Shown here in pieces: positions 26,001 to 39,504 of a stretch of DNA of 64,000 bases (positions are counted from its first letter, which is position 1; every line of letters begins with the position of its first letter). The DNA is from Nemertoderma westbladi. Its lineage: Eukaryota; Xenacoelomorpha; Nemertodermatida; Nemertodermatidae. The notes beneath the pieces were generated by a model. The model did no database searches. It was not told where the DNA came from and worked only from the letters and a program-made list of their open reading frames with translations. Both the position numbers and the translations under genes were made by a program. Location of the stretch: the NCBI GenBank assembly GCA_032718475.1, contig JAUCBJ010002937.1, positions 107,001-171,000 of the forward strand, read 5' to 3'.

Positions 26001-29000
26001 GTCCCGAACATATCGGTATTCAATACAATGACATGGGGACCCTTTCTGTCCCAAACATATCGGTATTCAATACAATGACATGGGGACCCTTTCTGTCCCG
26101 AACATATCGGTATTCAATACAATGACATGGGGACCCTTTCTGTCCCAAACATATCGGTATTCAATACAATGACATGGGGACCCTTTCTGTCCCGAACATA
26201 TCGGTATTTAATACAATGACATGGGGACCCTTTCTGTCCCGAACATATCGGTATTCAATACAATGACATGGGGACCCTTTCTGTCCCGAACATATCGGTA
26301 TTCAATACAATGACATGGGGACCCTTTCTGTGCATATCGGTATTCAATACAATGACATGGGGACCCTTTCTGTCCCGAACATATCGGTATTCAATACAAT
26401 GACATGGGGACCCTTTCTGTCCCGAACATATCGGTATTCAATACAATGACATGGGGACCCTTTCTGTCCCGAACATATCGGTATTCAATACAATGACATG
26501 GGGACCCTTTCTGTCCCGAACATATCGGTATTCAATACAATGACATGGGGACCCTTTCTGTCCCAAACATATCGGTATTCAATACAATGACATGGGGACC
26601 CTTTCTGTCCCGAACATATCGGTATTCAATACAATGACATGGGGACCCTTTCTGTCCCAAACATATCGGTATTCAATACAATGACATGGGGACCCTTTCT
26701 GTCCCGAACATATCGGTATTCAATACAATGACATGGGGACCCTTTCTGTCCCGAACATATCGGTATTCAATACAATGACATGGGGACCCTTTCTGTCCCA
26801 AACATATCGGTATTCAATACAATGACATGGGGACCCTTTCTGTCCCAAACATATCGGTATTCAATACAATGACATGGGGACCCTTTCTGTCCCGAACATA
26901 TCGGTATTCAATACAATGACATGGGGACCCTTTCTGTGCATATCGGTATTCAATACAATGACATGGGGACCCTTTCTGTGCATATCGGTATTCAATACAA
27001 TGACATGGGGACCCTTTCTGTCCCGAACATATCGGTATTCAATACAATGACATGGGGACCCTTTCTGTGCATATCGGTATTCAATACAATGACATGGGGA
27101 CCCTTTCTGTCCCGAACATATCGGTATTTAATACAATGACATGGGGACCCTTTCTGTCCCGAACATATCGGTATTTAATACAATGACATGGGGACCCTTT
27201 CTGTGCATATCGGTATTTAATACAATGACATGGGGACCCTTTCTGTGCATATCGGTATTTAATACAATGACATGGGGACCCTTTCTGTCCCGAACATATC
27301 GGTATTTAATACAATGACATGGGGACCCTTTCTGTCCCGAACATATCGGTATTTAATACAATGACATGGGGACCCTTTCTGTGCATATCGGTATTCAATA
27401 CAATGACATGGGGACCCTTTCTGTGCATATCGGTATTTAATACAATGACATGGGGACCCTTTCTGTCCCGAACATATCGGTATTTAATACAATGACATGG
27501 GGACCCTTTCTGTGACATATCGGTATTCAATACAATGACATGGGGACCCTTTCTGTCCCGAACATATCGGTATTCAATACAATGACATGGGGACCCTTTC
27601 TGTCCCGAACATATCGGTATTCAATACAATGACATGGGGACCCTTTCTGTCCCGAACATATCGGTATTTAATACAATGACATGGGGACCCTTTCTGTGCA
27701 TATCGGTATTTAATACAATGACATGGGGACCCTTTCTGTGCATATCGGTATTCAATACAATGACATGGGGACCCTTTCTGTCCCGAACATATCGGTATTT
27801 AATACAATGACATGGGGACCCTTTCTGTGCATATCGGTATTCAATACAATGACATGGGGACCCTTTCTGTCGCATATCGGTATTCAATACAATGACATGG
27901 GGACCCTTTCTGTGCATATCGGTATTCAATACAATGACATGGGGACCCTTTCTGTCCCGAACATATCGGTATTCAATACAATGACATGGGGACCCTTTCT
28001 GTCCCGAACATATCGGTATTTAATACAATGACATGGGGACCCTTTCTGTCCCGAACATATCGGTATTTAATACAATGACATGGGGACCCTTTCTGTGCAT
28101 ATCGGTATTCAATACAATGACATGGGGACCCTTTCTGTGCATATCGGTATTCAATACAATGACATGGGGACCCTTTCTGTCCCGAACATATCGGTATTTA
28201 ATACAATGACATGGGGACCCTTTCTGTGCATATCGGTATTCAATACAATGACATGGGGACCCTTTCTGTGCATATCGGTATTCAATACAATGACATGGGG
28301 ACCCTTTCTGTGCATATCGGTATTCAATACAATGACATGGGGACCCTTTCTGTCCCGAACATATCGGTATTTAATACAATGACATGGGGACCCTTTCTGT
28401 CCCGAACATATCGGTATTTAATACAATGACATGGGGACCCTTTCTGTGCATATCGGTATTCAATACAATGACATGGGGACCCTTTCTGTGCATATCGGTA
28501 TTCAATACAATGACATGGGGACCCTTTCTGTCCCGAACATATCGGTATTTAATACAATGACATGGGGACCCTTTCTGTCCCGAACATATCGGTATTCAAT
28601 ACAATGACATGGGGACCCTTTCTGTCCCGAACATATCGGTATTTAATACAATGACATGGGGACCCTTTCTGTGCATATCGGTATTCAATACAATGACATG
28701 GGGACCCTTTCTGTGCATATCGGTATTCAATACAATGACATGGGGACCCTTTCTGTCCCGAACATATCGGTATTTAATACAATGACATGGGGACCCTTTC
28801 TGTGCATATCGGTATTCAATACAATGACATGGGGACCCTTTCTGTCCCGAACATATCGGTATTTAATACAATGACATGGGGACCCTTTCTGTCCCGAACA
28901 TATCGGTATTCAATACAATGACATGGGGACCCTTTCTGTCCCGAACATATCGGTATTCAATACAATGACATGGGGACCCTTTCTGTCCCGAACATATCGG

Positions 29001-30529
29001 TATTCAATACAATGACATGGGGACCCTTTCTGTCCCGAACATATCGGTATTCAATACAATGACATGGGGACCCTTTCTGTCCCGAACATATCGGTATTTA
29101 ATACAATGACATGGGGACCCTTTCTGTCCCGAACATATCGGTATTTAATACAATGACATGGGGACCCTTTCTGTCCCGAACATATCGGTATTTAATACAA
29201 TGACATGGGGACCCTTTCTGTCCCGAACATATCGGTATTCAATACAATGACATGGGGACCCTTTCTGTCCCGAACATATCGGTATTTAATACAATGACAT
29301 GGGGACCCTTTCTGTGCATATCGGTATTCAATACAATGACATGGGGACCCTTTCTGTGCATATCGGTATTCAATACAATGACATGGGGACCCTTTCTGTC
29401 CCGAACATATCGGTATTTAATACAATGACATGGGGACCCTTTCTGTGCATATCGGTATTCAATACAATGACATGGGGACCCTTTCTGTCCCGAACATATC
29501 GGTATTCAATACAATGACATGGGGACCCTTTCTGTCCGACATATCGGTATTCAATACAATGACATGGGGACCCTTTCTGTCCCGAACATATCGGTATTCA
29601 ATACAATGACATGGGGACCCTTTCTGTCCCGAACATATCGGTATTTAATACAATGACATGGGGACCCTTTCTGTGCATATCGGTATTCAATACAATGACA
29701 TGGGGACCCTTTCTGTGACATATCGGTATTCAATACAATGACATGGGGACCCTTTCTGTCCCGAACATATCGGTATTTAATACAATGACATGGGGACCCT
29801 TTCTGTCCCGAACATATCGGTATTCAATACAATGACATGGGGACCCTTTCTGTCCCGAACATATCGGTATTCAATACAATGACATGGGGACCCTTTCTGT
29901 CCCGAACATATCGGTATTCAATACAATGACATGGGGACCCTTTCTGTCCCGAACATATCGGTATTTAATACAATGACATGGGGACCCTTTCTGTGCATAT
30001 CGGTATTCAATACAATGACATGGGGACCCTTTCTGTGCATATCGGTATTCAATACAATGACATGGGGACCCTTTCTGTCCCGAACATATCGGTATTTAAT
30101 ACAATGACATGGGGACCCTTTCTGTGCATATCGGTATTTAATACAATGACATGGGGACCCTTTCTGTCCCGAACATATCGGTATTCAATACAATGACATG
30201 GGGACCCTTTCTGTCCCGAACATATCGGTATTTAATACAATGACATGGGGACCCTTTCTGTGCATATCGGTATTCAATACAATGACATGGGGACCCTTTC
30301 TGTGCATATCGGTATTCAATACAATGACATGGGGACCCTTTCTGTCCCGAACATATCGGTATTTAATACAATGACATGGGGACCCTTTCTGTGCATATCG
30401 GTATTCAATACAATGACATGGGGACCCTTTCTGTCGACATATCGGTATTCAATACAATGACATGGGGACCCTTTCTGTCCCGAACATATCGGTATTTAAT
30501 ACAATGACATGGGGACCCTTTCTGTCCCG

Positions 30530-31117
30530 AACATATCGGTATTCAATACAATGACATGGGGACCCTTTCTGTCCCGAACATATCGGTATTTAATACAATG
30601 ACATGGGGACCCTTTCTGTCCCGAACATATCGGTATTTAATACAATGACATGGGGACCCTTTCTGTCCCGAACATATCGGTATTCAATACAATGACATGG
30701 GGACCCTTTCTGTCCCGAACATATCGGTATTTAATACAATGACATGGGGACCCTTTCTGTGAATATCGGTATTCAATACAATGACATGGGGACCCTTTCT
30801 GTCCCGAACATATCGGTATTCAATACAATGACATGGGGACCCTTTCTGTCCCGAACATATCGGTATTCAATACAATGACATGGGGACCCTTTCTGTGCAT
30901 ATCGGTATTTAATACAATGACATGGGGACCCTTTCTGTGCATATCGGTATTTAATACAATGACATGGGGACCCTTTCTGTCCCGAACATATCGGTATTCA
31001 ATACAATGACATGGGGACCCTTTCTGTCCCGAACATATCGGTATTTAATACAATGACATGGGGACCCTTTCTGTGACATATCGGTATTCAATACAATGAC
31101 ATGGGGACCCTTTCTGT
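30530..31117. repeat. 1264-bp-offset duplication, copy 1
   Basis: Unit order from about 30530 to 31117 matches about 31795-32381. Anchors are the gaat unit (30761 and 32025), a pair of short central-T units (30897 and 32161) and the ga unit (31075 and 32339), all at 1264 bp. Left of the gaat unit the offset becomes 1265, because copy 2 has a one-base-shorter cccaa unit at about 31932. Confidence 0.8.
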
Positions 31118-31794
31118 CCCGAACATATCGGTATTCAATACAATGACATGGGGACCCTTTCTGTCCCGAACATATCGGTATTTAATACAATGACATGGGG
31201 ACCCTTTCTGTGCATATCGGTATTCAATACAATGACATGGGGACCCTTTCTGTGCATATCGGTATTCAATACAATGACATGGGGACCCTTTCTGTCCGCA
31301 TATCGGTATTCAATACAATGACATGGGGACCCTTTCTGTGCATATCGGTATTCAATACAATGACATGGGGACCCTTTCTGTGCATATCGGTATTCAATAC
31401 AATGACATGGGGACCCTTTCTGTGCATATCGGTATTCAATACAATGACATGGGGACCCTTTCTGTCCCGAACATATCGGTATTCAATACAATGACATGGG
31501 GACCCTTTCTGTCCCGAACATATCGGTATTCAATACAATGACATGGGGACCCTTTCTGTCCCGAACATATCGGTATTTAATACAATGACATGGGGACCCT
31601 TTCTGTCCCGAACATATCGGTATTTAATACAATGACATGGGGACCCTTTCTGTCCCGAACATATCGGTATTCAATACAATGACATGGGGACCCTTTCTGT
31701 CCCGAACATATCGGTATTTAATACAATGACATGGGGACCCTTTCTGTGACATATCGGTATTCAATACAATGACATGGGGACCCTTTCTGTCCCG

Positions 31795-32381
31795 AACATA
31801 TCGGTATTCAATACAATGACATGGGGACCCTTTCTGTCCCGAACATATCGGTATTTAATACAATGACATGGGGACCCTTTCTGTCCCGAACATATCGGTA
31901 TTTAATACAATGACATGGGGACCCTTTCTGTCCCAACATATCGGTATTCAATACAATGACATGGGGACCCTTTCTGTCCCGAACATATCGGTATTTAATA
32001 CAATGACATGGGGACCCTTTCTGTGAATATCGGTATTCAATACAATGACATGGGGACCCTTTCTGTCCCGAACATATCGGTATTCAATACAATGACATGG
32101 GGACCCTTTCTGTCCCGAACATATCGGTATTCAATACAATGACATGGGGACCCTTTCTGTGCATATCGGTATTTAATACAATGACATGGGGACCCTTTCT
32201 GTGCATATCGGTATTTAATACAATGACATGGGGACCCTTTCTGTCCCGAACATATCGGTATTCAATACAATGACATGGGGACCCTTTCTGTCCCGAACAT
32301 ATCGGTATTTAATACAATGACATGGGGACCCTTTCTGTGACATATCGGTATTCAATACAATGACATGGGGACCCTTTCTGT
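31795..32381. repeat. 1264-bp-offset duplication, copy 2
   Basis: This is the partner of 30530-31117. Around 13 monomers keep their order of hexamer allele and central base. Downstream the order differs: copy 1 continues cccgaa-C, cccgaa-T, whereas copy 2 goes straight to cccgaa-T. Confidence 0.8.
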
Positions 32382-35128
32382 CCCGAACATATCGGTATTT
32401 AATACAATGACATGGGGACCCTTTCTGTCCCGAACATATCGGTATTTAATACAATGACATGGGGACCCTTTCTGTGACATATCGGTATTCAATACAATGA
32501 CATGGGGACCCTTTCTGTCCCGAACATATCGGTATTTAATACAATGACATGGGGACCCTTTCTGTCCCGAACATATCGGTATTTAATACAATGACATGGG
32601 GACCCTTTCTGTCCCGAACATATCGGTATTTAATACAATGACATGGGGACCCTTTCTGTGCATATCGGTATTCAATACAATGACATGGGGACCCTTTCTG
32701 TCCCGAACATATCGGTATTTAATACAATGACATGGGGACCCTTTCTGTACATATCGGTATTCAATACAATGACATGGGGACCCTTTCTGTCCCGAACATA
32801 TCGGTATTCAATACAATGACATGGGGACCCTTTCTGTGAATATCGGTATTCAATACAATGACATGGGGACCCTTTCTGTCCCGAACATATCGGTATTTAA
32901 TACAATGACATGGGGACCCTTTCTGTCCCGAACATATCGGTATTCAATACAATGACATGGGGACCCTTTCTGTGCATATCGGTATTTAATACAATGACAT
33001 GGGGACCCTTTCTGTCCCGAACATATCGGTATTTAATACAATGACATGGGGACCCTTTCTGTCCCGAACATATCGGTATTCAATACAATGACATGGGGAC
33101 CCTTTCTGTCCCGAACATATCGGTATTTAATACAATGACATGGGGACCCTTTCTGTCCCGAACATATCGGTATTTAATACAATGACATGGGGACCCTTTC
33201 TGTGAATATCGGTATTCAATACAATGACATGGGGACCCTTTCTGTCCCGAACATATCGGTATTTAATACAATGACATGGGGACCCTTTCTGTCCCGAACA
33301 TATCGGTATTTAATACAATGACATGGGGACCCTTTCTGTCCCAACATATCGGTATTTAATACAATGACATGGGGACCCTTTCTGTGCATATCGGTATTCA
33401 ATACAATGACATGGGGACCCTTTCTGTCCCGAACATATCGGTATTTAATACAATGACATGGGGACCCTTTCTGTGCATATCGGTATTCAATACAATGACA
33501 TGGGGACCCTTTCTGTCCCGAACATATCGGTATTTAATACAATGACATGGGGACCCTTTCTGTACATATCGGTATTCAATACAATGACATGGGGACCCTT
33601 TCTGTCCCGAACATATCGGTATTCAATACAATGACATGGGGACCCTTTCTGTCCCGAACATATCGGTATTTAATACAATGACATGGGGACCCTTTCTGTA
33701 CATATCGGTATTCAATACAATGACATGGGGACCCTTTCTGTCCCGAACATATCGGTATTTAATACAATGACATGGGGACCCTTTCTGTACATATCGGTAT
33801 TCAATACAATGACATGGGGACCCTTTCTGTCCCGAACATATCGGTATTCAATACAATGACATGGGGACCCTTTCTGTCCCGAACATATCGGTATTCAATA
33901 CAATGACATGGGGACCCTTTCTGTCCCGAACATATCGGTATTTAATACAATGACATGGGGACCCTTTCTGTGCATATCGGTATTCAATACAATGACATGG
34001 GGACCCTTTCTGTCCCGAACATATCGGTATTTAATACAATGACATGGGGACCCTTTCTGTACATATCGGTATTCAATACAATGACATGGGGACCCTTTCT
34101 GTCCCGAACATATCGGTATTCAATACAATGACATGGGGACCCTTTCTGTGCATATCGGTATTCAATACAATGACATGGGGACCCTTTCTGTGCATATCGG
34201 TATTCAATACAATGACATGGGGACCCTTTCTGTGAATATCGGTATTCAATACAATGACATGGGGACCCTTTCTGTCCCGAACATATCGGTATTCAATACA
34301 ATGACATGGGGACCCTTTCTGTACATATCGGTATTCAATACAATGACATGGGGACCCTTTCTGTGCATATCGGTATTCAATACAATGACATGGGGACCCT
34401 TTCTGTGAATATCGGTATTCAATACAATGACATGGGGACCCTTTCTGTCCCGAACATATCGGTATTCAATACAATGACATGGGGACCCTTTCTGTCCCGA
34501 ACATATCGGTATTTAATACAATGACATGGGGACCCTTTCTGTGCATATCGGTATTTAATACAATGACATGGGGACCCTTTCTGTCCCGAACATATCGGTA
34601 TTTAATACAATGACATGGGGACCCTTTCTGTGCATATCGGTATTTAATACAATGACATGGGGACCCTTTCTGTCCCGAACATATCGGTATTTAATACAAT
34701 GACATGGGGACCCTTTCTGTCCCGAACATATCGGTATTTAATACAATGACATGGGGACCCTTTCTGTGAATATCGGTATTCAATACAATGACATGGGGAC
34801 CCTTTCTGTCCCGAACATATCGGTATTTAATACAATGACATGGGGACCCTTTCTGTGAATATCGGTATTCAATACAATGACATGGGGACCCTTTCTGTCC
34901 CGAACATATCGGTATTTAATACAATGACATGGGGACCCTTTCTGTCCCGAACATATCGGTATTTAATACAATGACATGGGGACCCTTTCTGTGCATATCG
35001 GTATTTAATACAATGACATGGGGACCCTTTCTGTCCCGAACATATCGGTATTTAATACAATGACATGGGGACCCTTTCTGTCCCGAACATATCGGTATTT
35101 AATACAATGACATGGGGACCCTTTCTGT

Positions 35129-35443
35129 GAATATCGGTATTCAATACAATGACATGGGGACCCTTTCTGTCCCAAACATATCGGTATTCAATACAATGAC
35201 ATGGGGACCCTTTCTGTCCCGAACATATCGGTATTTAATACAATGACATGGGGACCCTTTCTGTGACATATCGGTATTCAATACAATGACATGGGGACCC
35301 TTTCTGTCCCGAACATATCGGTATTCAATACAATGACATGGGGACCCTTTCTGTCCCGAACATATCGGTATTTAATACAATGACATGGGGACCCTTTCTG
35401 TGCATATCGGTATTCAATACAATGACATGGGGACCCTTTCTGT
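35129..35443. repeat. 539/540-bp-offset duplication, copy 1
   Basis: Seven units (gaat, cccaaa-C, cccgaa-T, short, cccgaa-C, cccgaa-T, g-C) recur at 35669-35982. The fourth unit is the ga allele here and gaat in copy 2, a 1-bp difference that changes the offset from 540 to 539. The cccaaa unit is otherwise rare in this zone, which makes it a good anchor. Confidence 0.78.
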
Positions 35444-35668
35444 CCCGAACATATCGGTATTCAATACAATGACATGGGGACCCTTTCTGTCCCGAACATA
35501 TCGGTATTTAATACAATGACATGGGGACCCTTTCTGTGAATATCGGTATTCAATACAATGACATGGGGACCCTTTCTGTACATATCGGTATTCAATACAA
35601 TGACATGGGGACCCTTTCTGTCCCGAACATATCGGTATTTAATACAATGACATGGGGACCCTTTCTGT

Positions 35669-35982
35669 GAATATCGGTATTCAATACAATGACATGGGGA
35701 CCCTTTCTGTCCCAAACATATCGGTATTCAATACAATGACATGGGGACCCTTTCTGTCCCGAACATATCGGTATTTAATACAATGACATGGGGACCCTTT
35801 CTGTGAATATCGGTATTCAATACAATGACATGGGGACCCTTTCTGTCCCGAACATATCGGTATTCAATACAATGACATGGGGACCCTTTCTGTCCCGAAC
35901 ATATCGGTATTTAATACAATGACATGGGGACCCTTTCTGTGCATATCGGTATTCAATACAATGACATGGGGACCCTTTCTGT
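35669..35982. repeat. 539/540-bp-offset duplication, copy 2
   Basis: This is the partner of 35129-35443. The ga to gaat replacement at its fourth unit (35805) is the only difference I see across seven units, and it looks like a local conversion between short alleles. Confidence 0.78.
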
Positions 35983-37046
35983 CCCGAACATATCGGTATT
36001 TAATACAATGACATGGGGACCCTTTCTGTCCCGAACATATCGGTATTCAATACAATGACATGGGGACCCTTTCTGTCCCGAACATATCGGTATTTAATAC
36101 AATGACATGGGGACCCTTTCTGTCCCGAACATATCGGTATTTAATACAATGACATGGGGACCCTTTCTGTCCCGAACATATCGGTATTTAATACAATGAC
36201 ATGGGGACCCTTTCTGTCCCGAACATATCGGTATTTAATACAATGACATGGGGACCCTTTCTGTGCATATCGGTATTCAATACAATGACATGGGGACCCT
36301 TTCTGTCCCGAACATATCGGTATTTAATACAATGACATGGGGACCCTTTCTGTGCATATCGGTATTTAATACAATGACATGGGGACCCTTTCTGTCCCGA
36401 ACATATCGGTATTCAATACAATGACATGGGGACCCTTTCTGTCCCGAACATATCGGTATTTAATACAATGACATGGGGACCCTTTCTGTGAATATCGGTA
36501 TTCAATACAATGACATGGGGACCCTTTCTGTCCCGAACATATCGGTATTCAATACAATGACATGGGGACCCTTTCTGTCCCGAACATATCGGTATTTAAT
36601 ACAATGACATGGGGACCCTTTCTGTCCCGAACATATCGGTATTTAATACAATGACATGGGGACCCTTTCTGTCCCGAACATATCGGTATTTAATACAATG
36701 ACATGGGGACCCTTTCTGTCCCGAACATATCGGTATTTAATACAATGACATGGGGACCCTTTCTGTCCCGAACATATCGGTATTCAATACAATGACATGG
36801 GGACCCTTTCTGTCCCGAACATATCGGTATTCAATACAATGACATGGGGACCCTTTCTGTCCCGAACATATCGGTATTTAATACAATGACATGGGGACCC
36901 TTTCTGTCCCAAACATATCGGTATTTAATACAATGACATGGGGACCCTTTCTGTGCATATCGGTATTCAATACAATGACATGGGGACCCTTTCTGTCCCG
37001 AACATATCGGTATTTAATACAATGACATGGGGACCCTTTCTGTACA

Positions 37047-37404
37047 TATCGGTATTCAATACAATGACATGGGGACCCTTTCTGTCCCGAACATATCGGT
37101 ATTCAATACAATGACATGGGGACCCTTTCTGTGAATATCGGTATTCAATACAATGACATGGGGACCCTTTCTGTCCCGAACATATCGGTATTTAATACAA
37201 TGACATGGGGACCCTTTCTGTCCCGAACATATCGGTATTTAATACAATGACATGGGGACCCTTTCTGTGCATATCGGTATTCAATACAATGACATGGGGA
37301 CCCTTTCTGTCCCGAACATATCGGTATTTAATACAATGACATGGGGACCCTTTCTGTCCCGAACATATCGGTATTCAATACAATGACATGGGGACCCTTT
37401 CTGT
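37047..37404. repeat. 2100-bp-offset duplication, copy 1
   Basis: About 358 bp is identical to 39147-39504 as far as I can read, including the gaat unit (37133 and 39233). Beyond it the same unit order resumes in copy 2 after an 89-bp insertion of one short and one long unit, so the related tract extends to about 37660 against 39840. Confidence 0.82.
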
Positions 37405-38872
37405 CCCGAACATATCGGTATTCAATACAATGACATGGGGACCCTTTCTGTCCCGAACATATCGGTATTTAATACAATGACATGGGGACCCTTTCTGTGC
37501 ATATCGGTATTTAATACAATGACATGGGGACCCTTTCTGTCCCGAACATATCGGTATTTAATACAATGACATGGGGACCCTTTCTGTCCCGAACATATCG
37601 GTATTTAATACAATGACATGGGGACCCTTTCTGTGCATATCGGTATTTAATACAATGACATGGGGACCCTTTCTGTCCCGAACATATCGGTATTCAATAC
37701 AATGACATGGGGACCCTTTCTGTCCCGAACATATCGGTATTTAATACAATGACATGGGGACCCTTTCTGTACATATCGGTATTCAATACAATGACATGGG
37801 GACCCTTTCTGTGACATATCGGTATTCAATACAATGACATGGGGACCCTTTCTGTCCCGAACATATCGGTATTTAATACAATGACATGGGGACCCTTTCT
37901 GTACATATCGGTATTCAATACAATGACATGGGGACCCTTTCTGTACATATCGGTATTCAATACAATGACATGGGGACCCTTTCTGTACATATCGGTATTC
38001 AATACAATGACATGGGGACCCTTTCTGTCCCGAACATATCGGTATTTAATACAATGACATGGGGACCCTTTCTGTACATATCGGTATTCAATACAATGAC
38101 ATGGGGACCCTTTCTGTCCCGAACATATCGGTATTTAATACAATGACATGGGGACCCTTTCTGTGACATATCGGTATTCAATACAATGACATGGGGACCC
38201 TTTCTGTCCCGAACATATCGGTATTTAATACAATGACATGGGGACCCTTTCTGTCCCGAACATATCGGTATTTAATACAATGACATGGGGACCCTTTCTG
38301 TCCCGAACATATCGGTATTTAATACAATGACATGGGGACCCTTTCTGTACATATCGGTATTCAATACAATGACATGGGGACCCTTTCTGTGCATATCGGT
38401 ATTCAATACAATGACATGGGGACCCTTTCTGTACATATCGGTATTCAATACAATGACATGGGGACCCTTTCTGTCCCGAACATATCGGTATTTAATACAA
38501 TGACATGGGGACCCTTTCTGTACATATCGGTATTCAATACAATGACATGGGGACCCTTTCTGTGACATATCGGTATTCAATACAATGACATGGGGACCCT
38601 TTCTGTCCCGAACATATCGGTATTTAATACAATGACATGGGGACCCTTTCTGTACATATCGGTATTCAATACAATGACATGGGGACCCTTTCTGTCCCGA
38701 ACATATCGGTATTCAATACAATGACATGGGGACCCTTTCTGTACATATCGGTATTCAATACAATGACATGGGGACCCTTTCTGTGCATATCGGTATTCAA
38801 TACAATGACATGGGGACCCTTTCTGTGCATATCGGTATTCAATACAATGACATGGGGACCCTTTCTGTCCCG

Positions 38873-39140
38873 AACATATCGGTATTTAATACAATGACAT
38901 GGGGACCCTTTCTGTGACATATCGGTATTCAATACAATGACATGGGGACCCTTTCTGTCCCGAACATATCGGTATTTAATACAATGACATGGGGACCCTT
39001 TCTGTGACATATCGGTATTCAATACAATGACATGGGGACCCTTTCTGTCCCGAACATATCGGTATTTAATACAATGACATGGGGACCCTTTCTGTGACAT
39101 ATCGGTATTCAATACAATGACATGGGGACCCTTTCTGTCC
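38873..39140. repeat. Tandem 90-bp dimer (cccgaa-T plus ga-C) repeated three times
   Basis: Three successive pairs of a 47-bp cccgaa central-T unit and a 43-bp ga central-C unit have the ga units near 38916, 39006 and 39096. The same dimer occurs twice at about 46.47-46.65 kb. Perfect alternation over three pairs suggests recent local expansion with a two-unit period. Confidence 0.78.
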
Positions 39141-39146
39141 CGAACA

Positions 39147-39504
39147 TATCGGTATTCAATACAATGACATGGGGACCCTTTCTGTCCCGAACATATCGGT
39201 ATTCAATACAATGACATGGGGACCCTTTCTGTGAATATCGGTATTCAATACAATGACATGGGGACCCTTTCTGTCCCGAACATATCGGTATTTAATACAA
39301 TGACATGGGGACCCTTTCTGTCCCGAACATATCGGTATTTAATACAATGACATGGGGACCCTTTCTGTGCATATCGGTATTCAATACAATGACATGGGGA
39401 CCCTTTCTGTCCCGAACATATCGGTATTTAATACAATGACATGGGGACCCTTTCTGTCCCGAACATATCGGTATTCAATACAATGACATGGGGACCCTTT
39501 CTGT
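39147..39504. repeat. 2100-bp-offset duplication, copy 2
   Basis: This is the partner of 37047-37404. Together with 39505-39840 it carries the last gaat unit of the window, so this copy probably exported the gaat allele to the right edge of its range. Confidence 0.82.

Larger units (their letters stand above)
30761..39274. repeat. Array B subzone marked by the gaat short allele
   Basis: A short unit beginning tgtgaatatcgg, in place of tgtgcatatcgg, occurs at 30761, 32025, 32838, 33204, 34234, 34407, 34768, 34857, 35129, 35538, 35669, 35805, 36490, 37133 and 39233 and nowhere else that I see. All 15 have central C. One origin followed by local spread is the simplest explanation. It reads either as g hexamer plus c1a, or as ga hexamer with c1 lost. 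Confidence 0.85.
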
